A DNA stretch of 64,000 nt from Euclidia mi (lineage: Eukaryota; Arthropoda; Insecta; Lepidoptera; Erebidae), in the NCBI GenBank assembly GCA_944739405.2, contig OX123205.2, forward strand, positions 34,740,475-34,804,474. The letters run 5' to 3'. The position numbers and the translations under genes were made by a program. The notes beneath the pieces were generated by a model that saw nothing but the letters and a program-made list of their open reading frames with translations, was not told the origin of the DNA and searched no databases. Every line of letters starts with the position of its first letter. Position 1 is the stretch's first letter. Positions 1 through 9,325 of the stretch are shown piece after piece.

Positions 1-108
1 AAGGTTGTGTAAAAAGTGAATCGTAATTTGGTAATTAAAAGTGAAGGTAGTTCGGTTATAATTTATCTTTGTGTTTTTTTTAATAAAGTCCACTTCTGGT
101 TCCTAACA
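1..108 (+). repeat. 5' LTR of the Ty3/gypsy element, 3' portion only
   Basis: Matches the last ~110 bases of the 3' LTR. It ends in TCCTAACA at 108. An AATAAA poly(A) signal lies at 82-87, only about 21 bases from the LTR end, so U5 must be very short. The rest of this LTR lies to the left of the window. Confidence 0.93.
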
Positions 109-118
109 TCAGAAGTGG
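90..118 (+). promoter_or_regulatory. Hairpin across the LTR/leader junction at the primer-binding site position
   Basis: CCACTTCTG (90-98, in the LTR) is the exact reverse complement of CAGAAGTGG (110-118, in the leader), leaving an 11-base loop over the junction at 108/109. The leader does not start with TGG, so there is no ordinary tRNA primer site. The leader half sits where the primer-binding site should be. Self-priming in the manner of Tf1 is an inference. Confidence 0.55.
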
Positions 119-283
119 GATAAAGGATCTAAAGGCTCACTTATCGGTCGATTATCCGAGGAACAAAATAACAATCACTTTTCTCGTTTTATATATATAT
201 TTTTTCTCTTCTTTTTTAACGTGTTGTTTTCTTATTTTACTATGTTATTATTCTTCTGTGTGACTGTGTGTGTTGGTGAAAAT

Positions 284-2863
284 ATGCCTAGACGATCTGG
301 AAGCCGGCGTTCGCGCAGTAGGACCCGCAATTACTCACGAGATAGGTCGACTAGCGACGAATCCGTGCGAGGTTCGTATCGTACCCGCGGAACTCGTCGG
401 AGTCGTCGCCGCGAACGTAGTGATTCGAAGGATAGCTCGTTTTACTTCCGTCGCGATGCGCGTACCCGCCACCGTTCTAGATCGAAATCGACACATTCGC
501 GCAGAACTCCACCGCGTCATAAACGTCTGTCGGTGTCTCCGCATGATAGCACGTTGCGAAAAACCCTCAGTGACGTCATGACGAGGCTTGATGTCATCGA
601 ACGCTCGAGCACGCTCGAGAGCTCGGCACAAGAAGGCAATCATTCTGTAATTAACGCTGACTACTCGATTCATGGCGTCACCCCGCGTCCTAGTGCCCCG
701 GGGGGTGGTTCACAGCGAGCTCGCATGGATAATTCTGAGGATTTGTCGTTTACTACTCGTACACCCGTTCCGATCGCTCGCGGTTCCGATGCGTCGTTGA
801 CCGCAGCTCTGCTTGCTGACGCTATCAAATCTTTACAACCAATAAAGTCGCGCAATTATTGCGTCTCAAATTTCGACCCAAGCATACACGATATCGATGT
901 GTGGTGCGGAGAGGTGGACCGCGCGGTAGCCGCGAACGGTTGGAACGACTACGAGTGTCTTTCGCGAGTAGCTTCTTGCCTTAAAGGGGATGCTAAAGTG
1001 TGGTTAAACGAGTGGGTCACCAATGATCGCAGTTGGTCTAATTTTAAAACCGAGTTTAAGCCCCTTTGCCCCCGAAAGTTGGATTATGCCAATATCCTGT
1101 TTGAAGCAATGAATACGACATCGGACAAATATACAACATATGCCGAATACGCCCGGCGTACTTTACTGAGATTACGGATAGTCAAAGGCTTATCCGATGA
1201 ATTGCGTACCCTTATAGTTATTCGTGGCATTGAGAACCCCCAGGTTAGGGCTGCCGCGGCAAATGCGGGCTTGACGGTGGAAGACTTGGTTTCATTTCTT
1301 TCAATTTACACCAAACCAAACCGCGCTAAGCAGGAGCCTCGAGGTGGAGTGCCTAACAAAAAGCGTGCACCGCCAAATTCGATTGGCGATCGCGATGCAA
1401 AATGTTACGTTTGCAACCAACGTGGTCACTTGGGTCGTCACTGCACCAAGAAGCCTCGCGCAACGTCAACAACCGATACTTCCACCGCTAAGCCCGATGC
1501 GCACACGCCCGCCGCTAGGACCGTGACGCAGTGTTCGTTTTGCAAAAAGAAGGGCCACACCGAAGAGACTTGCTTCGCGAAAGACCGGTCGGAATCCAGA
1601 AATCAGCGAAATGTTAATTTATGTACGGATCGTACGAGTGGTAAAAACGACGTAGTCCCCGCCGTAATCCAAGGCATCCCTATGGATGTACTCATAGATA
1701 GTGGCGCTCAAAACGTATCGCTGATTTCCTCCGACGTTCTAAAGCACCTCTCTTGTCAGGCAAAGCCTACGCACTGCGTATTAAAGGGTGTAAGCGAAAG
1801 GGAAATCGTAGCTACCTCGTTTGTGACGGTTACCATTGAGTTAAGTAATATATCGCTTGAGGTTGATTTAATCGTCGTACCTGATTCATGCATGAGTACT
1901 GCTGTCATAATTGGGACCGATGTCTTCAATCGCGATGGTGTCATGTACGTGCGCACAAAAGACAATCAGTACTTAACGCGGTCCAGTCCTCCTCACACAT
2001 TTGCAAACGAAGTTCGGGTTCTTGATCAAACGTTAGTTAACACCTCGTTACAAGGCGCCCTGCGTGAGTCCTTGATGTCTATTGTCCAATCATTTTCGAA
2101 ATACTTTATTTCCGGTACAGCGACAAGCACAGTGACTACAGGCGAAATGGTAATTAGGCTTACCAGCACCATTCCTGTTGCTTACCGCCCATACAAGCTC
2201 TCCTACGACGAGAAACTTAAAGTTCGTGAAATAATTAAAGACTTATTGGACAAAGGAATCATCAGGGAGTCACGATCAGAGTATGCCAGTCCCATAATTC
2301 TAGTCAAAAAGAAAGACGGAACCGATCGGATGTGCGTCGACTACCGTGCGCTTAATCGCATTACTGAAAAGGAAAGGTACCCTCTTCCTTTAATAGACGA
2401 CCACATTGACCGACTAGGACGTTACACCTATTTCACTAGCCTTGACATGGCAACCGGTTTTCACCAAATCAAGATCAGTGAAGGTTCCGTACACGTGACG
2501 GGATTCGTCACACCGGAAGGTCATTATGAATATCTTAAGATGCCATTTGGTTTGACGAATTCCCCAATCGTATATCAACATATCATCAACCAAACCCTTC
2601 GTAAATTCATAGAGGCGGGCAATGTGCTGGTCTACATTGATGACGTGCTCCTCCTGAGCAAAAGCATCGAGGAGGGCATCTCCTTACTCAAAAGCGTTCT
2701 GCACACGCTCACGAAGGCAGGGTTTTCAATTAATTTGCGAAAATGCTCCTTTTTAACAACAGAGGTTGAATATTTGGGTAGAGTAATCAGTTTTGGTCAG
2801 GTGCGGCCGAGCCCGCGTAAAACTGAGGCTTTGAAACATGCTCCAATACCCGGAAACGTTTGA
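284..2863 (+). CDS. Gag-protease-RT part of Ty3/gypsy polyprotein, ends at in-frame TGA
   Basis: I chose ATG 284 (first residues MPRRS); an upstream in-frame ATG at 242 would only add a hydrophobic stretch unusual for Gag. Residues 1-90 are very rich in Arg and Ser. Two CCHC zinc knuckles (C-X2-C-X4-H-X4-C) lie at about residues 374-387 (nt 1403-1444) and 417-430 (nt 1532-1573). The aspartic protease motif DSGA is at nt 1697-1708, residue 472. The RT has LVKKKDG, SLDMATGFHQI and the catalytic YIDD at nt 2633-2644. Gag and Pol are in one frame, with no frameshift between them. The frame stops at TGA 2861-2863 between RT and RNase H, then continues in the same frame without another stop for 600 codons. 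CGA to TGA is the likely change. The product would be RT lacking RNase H and integrase unless the stop is read through. Confidence 0.9.
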   Translation: MPRRSGSRRSRSRTRNYSRDRSTSDESVRGSYRTRGTRRSRRRERSDSKDSSFYFRRDARTRHRSRSKSTHSRRTPPRHKRLSVSPHDSTLRKTLSDVMTRLDVIERSSTLESSAQEGNHSVINADYSIHGVTPRPSAPGGGSQRARMDNSEDLSFTTRTPVPIARGSDASLTAALLADAIKSLQPIKSRNYCVSNFDPSIHDIDVWCGEVDRAVAANGWNDYECLSRVASCLKGDAKVWLNEWVTNDRSWSNFKTEFKPLCPRKLDYANILFEAMNTTSDKYTTYAEYARRTLLRLRIVKGLSDELRTLIVIRGIENPQVRAAAANAGLTVEDLVSFLSIYTKPNRAKQEPRGGVPNKKRAPPNSIGDRDAKCYVCNQRGHLGRHCTKKPRATSTTDTSTAKPDAHTPAARTVTQCSFCKKKGHTEETCFAKDRSESRNQRNVNLCTDRTSGKNDVVPAVIQGIPMDVLIDSGAQNVSLISSDVLKHLSCQAKPTHCVLKGVSEREIVATSFVTVTIELSNISLEVDLIVVPDSCMSTAVIIGTDVFNRDGVMYVRTKDNQYLTRSSPPHTFANEVRVLDQTLVNTSLQGALRESLMSIVQSFSKYFISGTATSTVTTGEMVIRLTSTIPVAYRPYKLSYDEKLKVREIIKDLLDKGIIRESRSEYASPIILVKKKDGTDRMCVDYRALNRITEKERYPLPLIDDHIDRLGRYTYFTSLDMATGFHQIKISEGSVHVTGFVTPEGHYEYLKMPFGLTNSPIVYQHIINQTLRKFIEAGNVLVYIDDVLLLSKSIEEGISLLKSVLHTLTKAGFSINLRKCSFLTTEVEYLGRVISFGQVRPSPRKTEALKHAPIPGNV

Positions 2864-4702
2864 CAGGTTCGACAACTTTTAGGGCTTGCCGGATATTTCC
2901 GCAGGTATAAAGAAAATTATGCCACAAAGACCGCGTGTATAGCTCGTCTGACCAGGAAAGGTGTCGAATTTCGCTGGGGCCCTGAACAGGAACAGGTTCG
3001 TCAGCATTTAATCCAATGCTTGACTAGCGAGCCGGTCCTCGCAATTTTTAAGCCCGAACTCCCTACCGAAGTCCACACCGATGCGAGCTCTGCCGGCTAT
3101 GGGGCAGTGCTCTTGCAGACTCACCCCGACGGTGGTAAGCACGTGGTAGCATACTTCAGCAAAGTTACGCAGGGAGCAGAGAGTAAATACCATAGTTACG
3201 AGCTGGAGACATTGGCGGTCGTGAGGGCTTTGCAGCACTTTCGGCATTACTTGGTTGGCCTGAAGTTCAAGGTCGTAACTGACTGCAATGCCCTCAAATC
3301 AACCGAGCGTAAGAAGGACCTGCTCCCTCGCGTCGCCCGTTGGTGGGTCTACTTACAGGATTTCCATTTTTCCATTGAATACCGAAAGGGGGTTTTACTA
3401 CCGCATGCCGACTATCTCAGTCGGAACCCAGTTGTTTCAGTCAATCAAATCACAAGACCCCGTAACTGGGCGCAAATAGCACAAGCCGCCGATGATGAAA
3501 CAAGAGATTTAATACAAAAACTCTCGGAGGGCCAACTCGATTCCACTCGTTATGTCATGAAAAACGACCTATTGTGCTATAAATATGTTCCAGTCGGCGA
3601 GGAGCCGCGCTTTCTCTGTTTTATACCCAAAGGTCATAGACTGAGTTTACTCAGAATTTTTCATGACGAACACGAACACATTGGTGCCGACAAGACCGCA
3701 GACCTCATTTTGAAACACTTTTGGTTCCCCAATCTACGCCAATTTGTTTCCAAATACACGTCTCATTGCCTAGTGTGCATTTCGAAAAAGCGAGTTCCCC
3801 GAGCACCACTACAGAACATCTCGTCTTGGCCGAAACCCGATGTTCCTTTTGAGACAGTCCACGTGGATGTCCTGGGCCCATTACCCGAGTCTGAGGGCTA
3901 CAAGTTTGTCCTAATAATAGTTGACGCTTTCACCAAATTCTGCCTTTTATATCCCATTTACCGCCAGGATACCAGCGAGTTGAAACGGGTAATGACTACC
4001 GCCGTCTCACTATTTGGCGCACCCAAGATGCTAGTGACCGACAGGGGTAGAATGTTTGAATCCGCTGACTTTGTCCAATGGATAACCGAACTCGGTTCTG
4101 AATTACATTATATCACGCCCGAAATGCACAACTCCAATGGCCAAGTGGAACGCTATATAAGAACTGTCCTTAATATGCTTCGTATCGAGGCGGGACATAA
4201 AAATGCTTCCTGGGCAAACACACTCCAGAAGTTGCAGTTAGTTCTAAACATCACAAAACAGAAGACCACCCAAGCCTCGGCGATCAACTTGATGATCGGC
4301 ACGAACGGCACCACTCCCATCATACGCTCTCTCGTCCGAGACTTAGCCGTCAGCGCACCAGCAACTAATAGAGAAGCGGTACGGGAGCTCAGTAGAAATC
4401 GTGCGAGCCAACTGCTGAAGAAGAACCAAGAGCAGCAAGATGTCACAGCCAACCGAACCAGACACTTGCCACGTGAATATAAAGTCGATGACTTGGCTTT
4501 CGTTATAAAATACTCGCAATCAACGGGAAAACTAGACTCGGGGATGCGAGGACCATACAGAGTTACCAAGGTTCTACCTAATGGGCGGTACGAACTCAAA
4601 TTGCTCAGTGGTAGCTGTGGGAAGACTACCCAAGCAGGCGGCCCAGTACATGGTACTATGGAAGGGAGAATGGTGCCCAGAAACTTGCGCTTCCTTTTTT
4701 GA
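2864..4702 (+). pseudogene. RNase H-integrase part of the same Ty3/gypsy polyprotein, downstream of the TGA
   Basis: Same frame as the upstream segment. The RT connection region (QLLGLAGYFRRY) follows the stop at once. RNase H begins near TDASSAGYGAVL, with catalytic Asp at nt 3080. Integrase has the HHCC zinc-binding domain from about nt 3662 and a complete D,D35E triad: Asp at nt 3866, Asp at nt 4040, Glu at nt 4148, with exactly 35 residues between the last two. A GPYRV...NGRYEL C-terminal fold follows at about 4550. Near 4633-4640 the family-like reading (WKGEW...CASFFE) shifts into the next frame, which suggests a one-base indel; the original frame then stops at 4700-4702. There is no start codon context of its own, so expression would need readthrough of the TGA. 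Confidence 0.88.
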
Positions 4703-4704
4703 AA

Positions 4705-5196
4705 GTAAGTGTTTATTGTTAACTCTGCTGTTTCCACTAACATTGTTAGTTTCAGGAATGCAGAAACACTGCGGTGTGTCCGCTGCGGTATGTCCGCCCA
4801 ACGATGCGGTGTGTCCGCTGCGGTTAGTCCGCTCAACGACGCGGTGTGTCCGCTGCGGTTAGTCCGCTCAACGATGCGGTGTGTCCGCTGCGGTTAGTCC
4901 GCCCAACGATGCGGTTTGTCCGCTGCGGTTAGTCCGCCCAACGATGCGGTGTGTCCGCTGCGGTTAGTCCGCCCAACGATGCGGTTTGTCCGCTGCGGTT
5001 AGTCCGCCCAACGATGCGGTGTGTCCGCTGCGTTTAGTCCACCCAACGACGCGGTGCGTCCGCTGGTAAAGTATACAGCGGTGATGAAGAATAGTCGGGA
5101 CGCTGACCATTCTACATCTCAGCTTTATTTCTAAACGTCGTTGAGTTCTTAGTACCTAAACGCGATAAACGAATAACAAAAGTTGAAATATTTCAG
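4705..5196 (+). other. Probable intron in the 3' part of gag-pol, containing the minisatellite
   Basis: The donor AAA|GTAAGTG at 4705 is a near-consensus splice site directly after the SFFE codons. The acceptor ATATTTCAG ends at 5196. Joining them keeps the shifted pol reading open (phase 1) into a 44-codon acidic tail ending at TAA 5328-5330. A competing acceptor, TTTCAG at 4755 with a CTAAC branch site 15 bases upstream, would give a 51-base intron. The acceptor at 5196 has a weak pyrimidine tract. This is inference from motifs and phase only. Confidence 0.4.
4766..5065 (+). repeat. 35-bp minisatellite, 8 full copies plus a partial one
   Basis: Unit starts fall at 4766, 4801, 4836, 4871, 4906, 4941, 4976, 5011 and 5046, exactly 35 bases apart. 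Each unit is two similar ~17-base halves, both built as GCGG-N5-CCGC imperfect palindromes. From 4871 on, units alternate GCGGTGTG and GCGGTTTG, so part of the array grew in 70-bp dimers. 35 is not a multiple of three, which argues against a coding role. Confidence 0.95.
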
Positions 5197-5330
5197 ACGA
5201 AGCAACAGAGGGTGTCGATGGCGATCCAGGACAATTCAGCAGTAAAGAACCCATGGTAGCTGGACTATCCATGCCTTGCCTTGACAATGAAGCAGCTGAA
5301 GCAGGCCCGGAAGATCAAACCGAAAAATAA
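5197..5330 (+). CDS. Possible acidic C-terminal exon of the Ty3/gypsy polyprotein
   Basis: After the acceptor at 5196 an open frame of 44 codons runs to TAA 5328-5330. It is rich in Glu and Asp (EATEGVDGDPGQFSS...) and carries no known domain. Its frame matches that left by the 4705 donor. It ends about 40 bases before the 3' LTR, as expected for the end of pol. If the intron is not used, this is untranslated 3' sequence. Confidence 0.35.
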
Positions 5331-5368
5331 AGCACCAGTCGAGGACGACTTGACGTCAGGAGAGGCCG

Positions 5369-5698
5369 TGTAAGATAGCCGGCCAGTCAATTTCAAAACT
5401 ACTATATAAGCGAGCGCAAACGGTTGCCGCGCTCATTTTGTCGGCTGTCGTCGAAGCGGTAACATCTGTCAAGAGCTGTGAGATCTTTTATATTTAACTT
5501 TGTTTTATATTTGCTATAATTGTTCGCTATAATTTAATCCAAATCTATTTACATTGGTGATTGTTATTTTCTTCCATTTGATTGTGAAAAGGTTGTGTAA
5601 AAAGTGAATCGTAATTTGGTAATTAAAAGTGAAGGTAGTTCGGTTATAATTTATCTTTGTGTTTTTTTTTTAATAAAGTCCACTTCTGGTTCCTAACA
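5369..5698 (+). repeat. 3' LTR of the Ty3/gypsy element (330 bp)
   Basis: Begins TGTAAGATAGCC and ends TCCTAACA. A short purine-rich run (GGAGAGG, about 5359-5365) precedes it as the likely polypurine tract. A TATATAA box is at about 5403-5409 and an AATAAA signal at 5672-5677, giving a compact promoter and poly(A) unit. The right flank starts ATACAATATAC. Confidence 0.92.
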
Positions 5699-5772
5699 AT
5701 ACAATATACACATAATAGATGACTTATATCAAGCAAATGGCACCAAATCGAGATTCAGAGAAAAACATTTTT

Positions 5773-6040
5773 GACTGCCTCCGTGGTCCAGTGGATAGCG
5801 TATGCGACTGCTGATCGGAGGTCCCGGGTTCGATTCCCGGGTCGGGTGTTACTGGGTTTTTCAGATTTCTCAGTAGCAACACGTAGTTTGGTAATGTGCC
5901 CGGTAACGGCAATAGGCTCGCCCCCTGTTACGTGGGACCTAACAATTTATGGCGAAATATGGGTGTAATATTACACCTCCGCCTACCCCTTCGGGGATAC
6001 AGGCGTGGGCCTATAAATAAATAAAAAATAAATAAAAAAA
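5773..6040 (+). mobile_element. tRNA-derived SINE, full length
   Basis: The head has a Pol III A box (TGGTCCAGTGG) and B box (GGTTCGATTCC) with a perfect T-arm stem. The 5' and 3' acceptor arms do not pair, so it is not a tRNA gene. The tail reads GGGTGTAATATTACACCTCCGC and ends in A/T-rich repeats. A related copy lies on the minus strand at 27,425-27,660; tails alone recur at 24,625-24,690 and 39,505-39,545. Confidence 0.85.
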
Positions 6041-6499
6041 TGTGGATCACACCGTGTGTGGCACCGTGATGTGTGGGAATCAAACCTACAACACTTGATG
6101 CATTGTCAAACCGCTACATCATAAGTGCAGTCGATATTAGTTCAATAGGTGCCTTTATCATGCTCATTACATTTACTACACACAAAAATTGACATGTTTG
6201 GAATTTAATCACGCAAACTTTGCAATAGCAGACAGATTACGTCTAGACCAATAGAATACGTTAATTTAAAAGCTCTTGGAACAAACTATATTTCAATTTG
6301 TTCTCTACTGAAATAAAATCAAAGTTGTATTCCTATAATTACTTAAATTAAATTACGCACTCTGCAGCCTACCTAAGCTGTCTAGAACTTTACTAACTTA
6401 TTTCGTTTTTAAGTGGAACGAAAGTTATTTTTTAAAGTCCAAAGAAGTCTTGTTGCCTAAATACAGCTTTAGGAAACAAGGCGACTTGATGATAAATTG

Positions 6500-6710
6500 T
6501 AAAGCGATAGCTTAGTGGAAAGACCAACAGACTGCTACGCAGAGAGTCAAGATCAAACCTATGGCGCTCACCAATGATTCGATGTAAACTGTGTTTTAAA
6601 TTGCCAATAATAATCGCTTGCTAAACTGTGAAGGAAAACGTGAGGAAACTAGCATGTCTATAAGTTTTCTATAATGTTCTCGTAAGACTTGTGAACGCTG
6701 CCTGTCCGCA
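6500..6710 (+). mobile_element. SINE of a second tRNA-derived lepidopteran family, diverged
   Basis: Contains GCGATAGCTTAGTGG (A box), ACAGACTGCTACGCAGAG, a decayed B box, then GTGAGGAAACTAGCATG and ATAATGTTCTCG. The same order of blocks recurs on the minus strand at 29,405-29,660 and 42,035-42,305. Confidence 0.75.
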
Positions 6711-6834
6711 CCTCGCCGGTGCTTTCACCTATCTCGGAACAAGAATAGTTAATATCGCTATAAACTCCGACACCACAGCTGACAACACACTCACACCGTT
6801 CAGACGAAAAAGAATAAGTCTCCGTCTTTTCGTG

Positions 6835-6990
6835 TGAGTATTATATACTTGTTCACCCCTTTTTCCTATCGGGGTAGGCAGAGGCAACAACCAACCTCTT
6901 ACTTCTATCCTTACAAAGCTTACGCGCTTTGGGTGCTTCGGACTTTTCTGTGAGTAGACGTAAATATAAAAATAGCAGGTAGGATATAAT
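6835..6990. repeat. Dispersed lepidopteran repeat fragment
   Basis: The block CCTATCGGGGTAGGCAGAG resembles the tails of the 5,773 and 27,425 SINEs but continues into unrelated sequence. Origin uncertain. Confidence 0.4.
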
Positions 6991-7292
6991 ATTGACATAT
7001 GGCCTTCAAATTGATATCTCACCAAAAATAAACGAATACAAACGTTCCACAAAGGTGTTATGAGACAAAAATAGTAAAGAAAACGAATTGTCCCAGATTT
7101 GTCACATAAATCTATTATTTGAACTCTGAATGGGAGGTGGAAAAGACACGAGAAAGTAATAATGCAAAACCTAGATATTGTTAGACAAGAGAATAGAATA
7201 ATGGATGAAACAGTGATGGATGGTTCGCGAACAATGTCTTTAACGATTTACCTTATAATCTTTTTCCAAAATAATCATGCTAAGAATAATCT

Positions 7293-7664
7293 TGTGACGT
7301 CAATCCTTGACGCATCACTCGGCCCGGTCGACCCCGCCGCCCGCGCCCTGCAACGGGCTATAAATATGGAAGCGCTGGCCGCGTTCGCCTTTTTTCTGGC
7401 GGCTGCGAGACGAGTTAAGTCAACCAACTCTCCTGGACGAACGGGCAGCAGGATTCTCCACATCAACCCACCCCATCGCCGAATCACGCGACCCTGTGTA
7501 ATTTTTTATTAATTCCTAATTTTTTTCGCTTGCTAAATGATGTCTAAAATTAATTGAGAATTAAATCAATTTTTATTGTAACATTTAACCACGTTTCTCA
7601 TTTCAACACACCCTAGTAGGGATAACGTAACAGTGGACACCTGAAAGGTCCTTTTTACGTTACA
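7293..7664 (+). repeat. 5' LTR of the non-autonomous LTR element
   Basis: Starts TGTGACGTCAATCC, ends TTTACGTTACA. A TATAAATA box lies at 7359-7366, with a GC-rich upstream half and an AT-rich downstream half. Confidence 0.93.
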
Positions 7665-7665
7665 G

Positions 7666-7680
7666 TGGCGCCCACGGGAA
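7666..7680 (+). promoter_or_regulatory. Primer-binding site
   Basis: TGGCGCCCACGGG begins with the TGG complementary to a tRNA CCA end. I cannot name the tRNA with confidence; the first nine bases resemble lysine-tRNA sites of other LTR elements, the rest do not. Confidence 0.7.
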
Positions 7681-7819
7681 TATTATAGGTGGGGTTTTGT
7701 TGAGAACCCGCTGCCCGGTGAGTCATTTTATTTTTTATTTTTTTAACTGTGTATGTGTGAAGTCGTTCCAAAGCAGTGTGTGATTATTTTAGTGGCATTT
7801 ATTGTTTCTTTTTGCTTGT

Positions 7820-7927
7820 TCTATTGTGCTCGGGAAGTCGGTGGTGTTGTGCTGATCACAATAGACATTTTCTCCTTTTGTTCTGTTGTGCTCGGAAGGT
7901 CGGGCGTGTTGAGCCGGTCACAACAGA
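7820..7927 (+). promoter_or_regulatory. Tandem leader hairpins with a compensatory base-pair change
   Basis: Two copies, 62 bases apart, each make a perfect 9-bp stem: 7820-7828 with 7857-7865, and 7882-7890 with 7919-7927. One pair is A-T (7823/7862) in the first and G-C (7885/7924) in the second, so both sides changed together. Position about 155 bases past the primer site is where packaging or dimerisation signals sit in LTR elements; that role is inferred. Confidence 0.75.
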
Positions 7928-8046
7928 CAAATTTTGTCTTACTACGCTTGGTAAGCATTTCTATATTATAACTATTTCTGTTGCCGCGTGTGATAATTAA
8001 TTTTGTATCAACCGCATAAGTAACAAGTTATAATAGTTTTTCTTGC

Positions 8047-8147
8047 GACCACGTGTCAACTAAATGACGCGCTGTGGTCACATTCTTTGATCGCATTCTT
8101 TGTATTGCGATTTATGGCCTCACGTCCACTAACGACGTGCTAAGGTC
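8047..8147 (+). promoter_or_regulatory. Second pair of leader stem-loops
   Basis: GACCAC (8047-8052) pairs with GTGGTC (8074-8079). About 69 bases on, GGCCT-CACGT (8116-8125) pairs with ACGTG (8135-8139) and AGGTC (8143-8147). The surrounding sequence looks like an imperfect tandem duplication. Confidence 0.45.
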
Positions 8148-9101
8148 ACCTTGATCGTATTACTTCGCGATTAACTTTTTTAAATGCCACTACGGTAATT
8201 AAGTGCTACTGGTAATTATTGCTAATAATTGCTGCTTTGGCTGACTTATGGAACGAATTCACACCCTTCTCTTTTTCATTTCTTTCTATTTTCTACTATA
8301 ACCTTCTGCTAGTGATTTTGTACGGCGATATATTTCTATATAGTCGGTATTATTTAATACTTTTACCGCCTACTACGGCGATTATCTTTTAATATTAACT
8401 ATTCTTTTCTTTCTTACGAAGAAAGTTGCATCTTTATTATACCACGTGTACCTAACATAGTTGGACTGGCTGAGAATGAACGTACCTAAGATGCTATCGT
8501 ATTATATACTAGATATTTAGCTAGAATACCGCGTTCATTTATTAATAAAATGTACACGTGTCACATGCAGGTTGCTCACTAACAATAATGAACGAATTTA
8601 ATCCTTGTCTATTTGGTATAAAAATACGAATATCATCGTAGAATTATTGGTTGTTCGTTTTGTCAAATGTTTATTATGCTACAATCGTTGTTTTTGGTCT
8701 TCGATTTTATCTCCTTGTTACTGCCTATCGGTATGTCATTTGCAAATGCATCTATTTATGCATTTACTGTTCATAGTGAACTCAAACATAAAATTCCTGC
8801 GTCGCAATTATTGTATTATGTTCTTTGTGTAATGTTTTGTGTCGCTAGGATTGTTCTTTCAATGTCTGGTTTCTATTGAAATATATAAAACATATAATGA
8901 TAAATAAATGGTAAAATTAAGCCACTGACGGCCGGAAAACCACTTAATTGTCAATATGTAACTTGTTTCCTTTTTACTAAATGCTATGCATCTGGTTTTA
9001 CTAGACCAGTTTAAGTAGTGGTTATATTGTGTTCTTGTGTTAACGCAAATGTTATTATATCTAACTGAATTTATCAAACTTAATTGAATTGAAACTAACT
9101 T

Positions 9102-9325
9102 TAACTAAAGTGGGTATTTGCACATAAATTGAATCAATAACTTCTTTTCTTGAATAAATAAGTGCCTATTTACATATGAATCAAATAATAATATTTATAA
9201 CTCATTAAATAACTAAAGTGGCTGTTTACACACAAATTAAATCAATAATTTAAAAACTTAATTAACTAATGTGGGTACTTATACATAAATCAATAATTTA
9301 TATACTTTAATAACTAAAGCGAATT
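9102..9325 (+). repeat. Degenerate ~53-bp tandem repeat
   Basis: The phrase TAACTAAAGTGGGTATTT...CACATAAATT..AATCAATAA recurs near 9102, 9154, 9210, 9263 and 9311. It is AT-rich and lies within the interior of the non-autonomous LTR element. Confidence 0.7.

Larger units (their letters stand above)
1..5698 (+). mobile_element. Ty3/gypsy LTR retrotransposon, 5' end cut by window
   Basis: The first 108 bases repeat almost exactly at 5590-5698, which defines the end of a 5' LTR and a complete 3' LTR around one long gag-pol frame in the order Gag, protease, RT, RNase H, integrase (the Ty3/gypsy order). The two LTR tails differ only by one or two T in a T-run, so the insertion looks young. The element carries one in-frame TGA and a likely one-base indel near the end of pol, so this copy should not be autonomous. 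The target duplication cannot be checked because the left flank is outside the window. RT and integrase motifs look closest to the mdg3/Micropia-type insect branch; that assignment is from memory. Confidence 0.93.

Noticed and set aside
116..130. Ordinary tRNA primer site TGGGATAAAGG in the Ty3/gypsy leader
   Set aside because: It would need a C discriminator base and starts seven bases inside the leader; no tRNA end I know fits.
4153..4836. 227-codon minus-strand frame
   Set aside because: Antisense shadow of the Ty3/gypsy integrase.
5699..5710. Target duplication of the Ty3/gypsy element
   Set aside because: The left flank is outside the window, so it cannot be tested.
5773..5850. tRNA gene
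   Set aside because: A and B boxes and T-arm are fine but acceptor arms do not pair and a SINE body follows. The same holds at 36,663.
7162..7512. 116-codon frame over the 5' LTR
   Set aside because: It crosses the flank/LTR boundary and the LTR part also gives an open frame on the other strand; it is chance.
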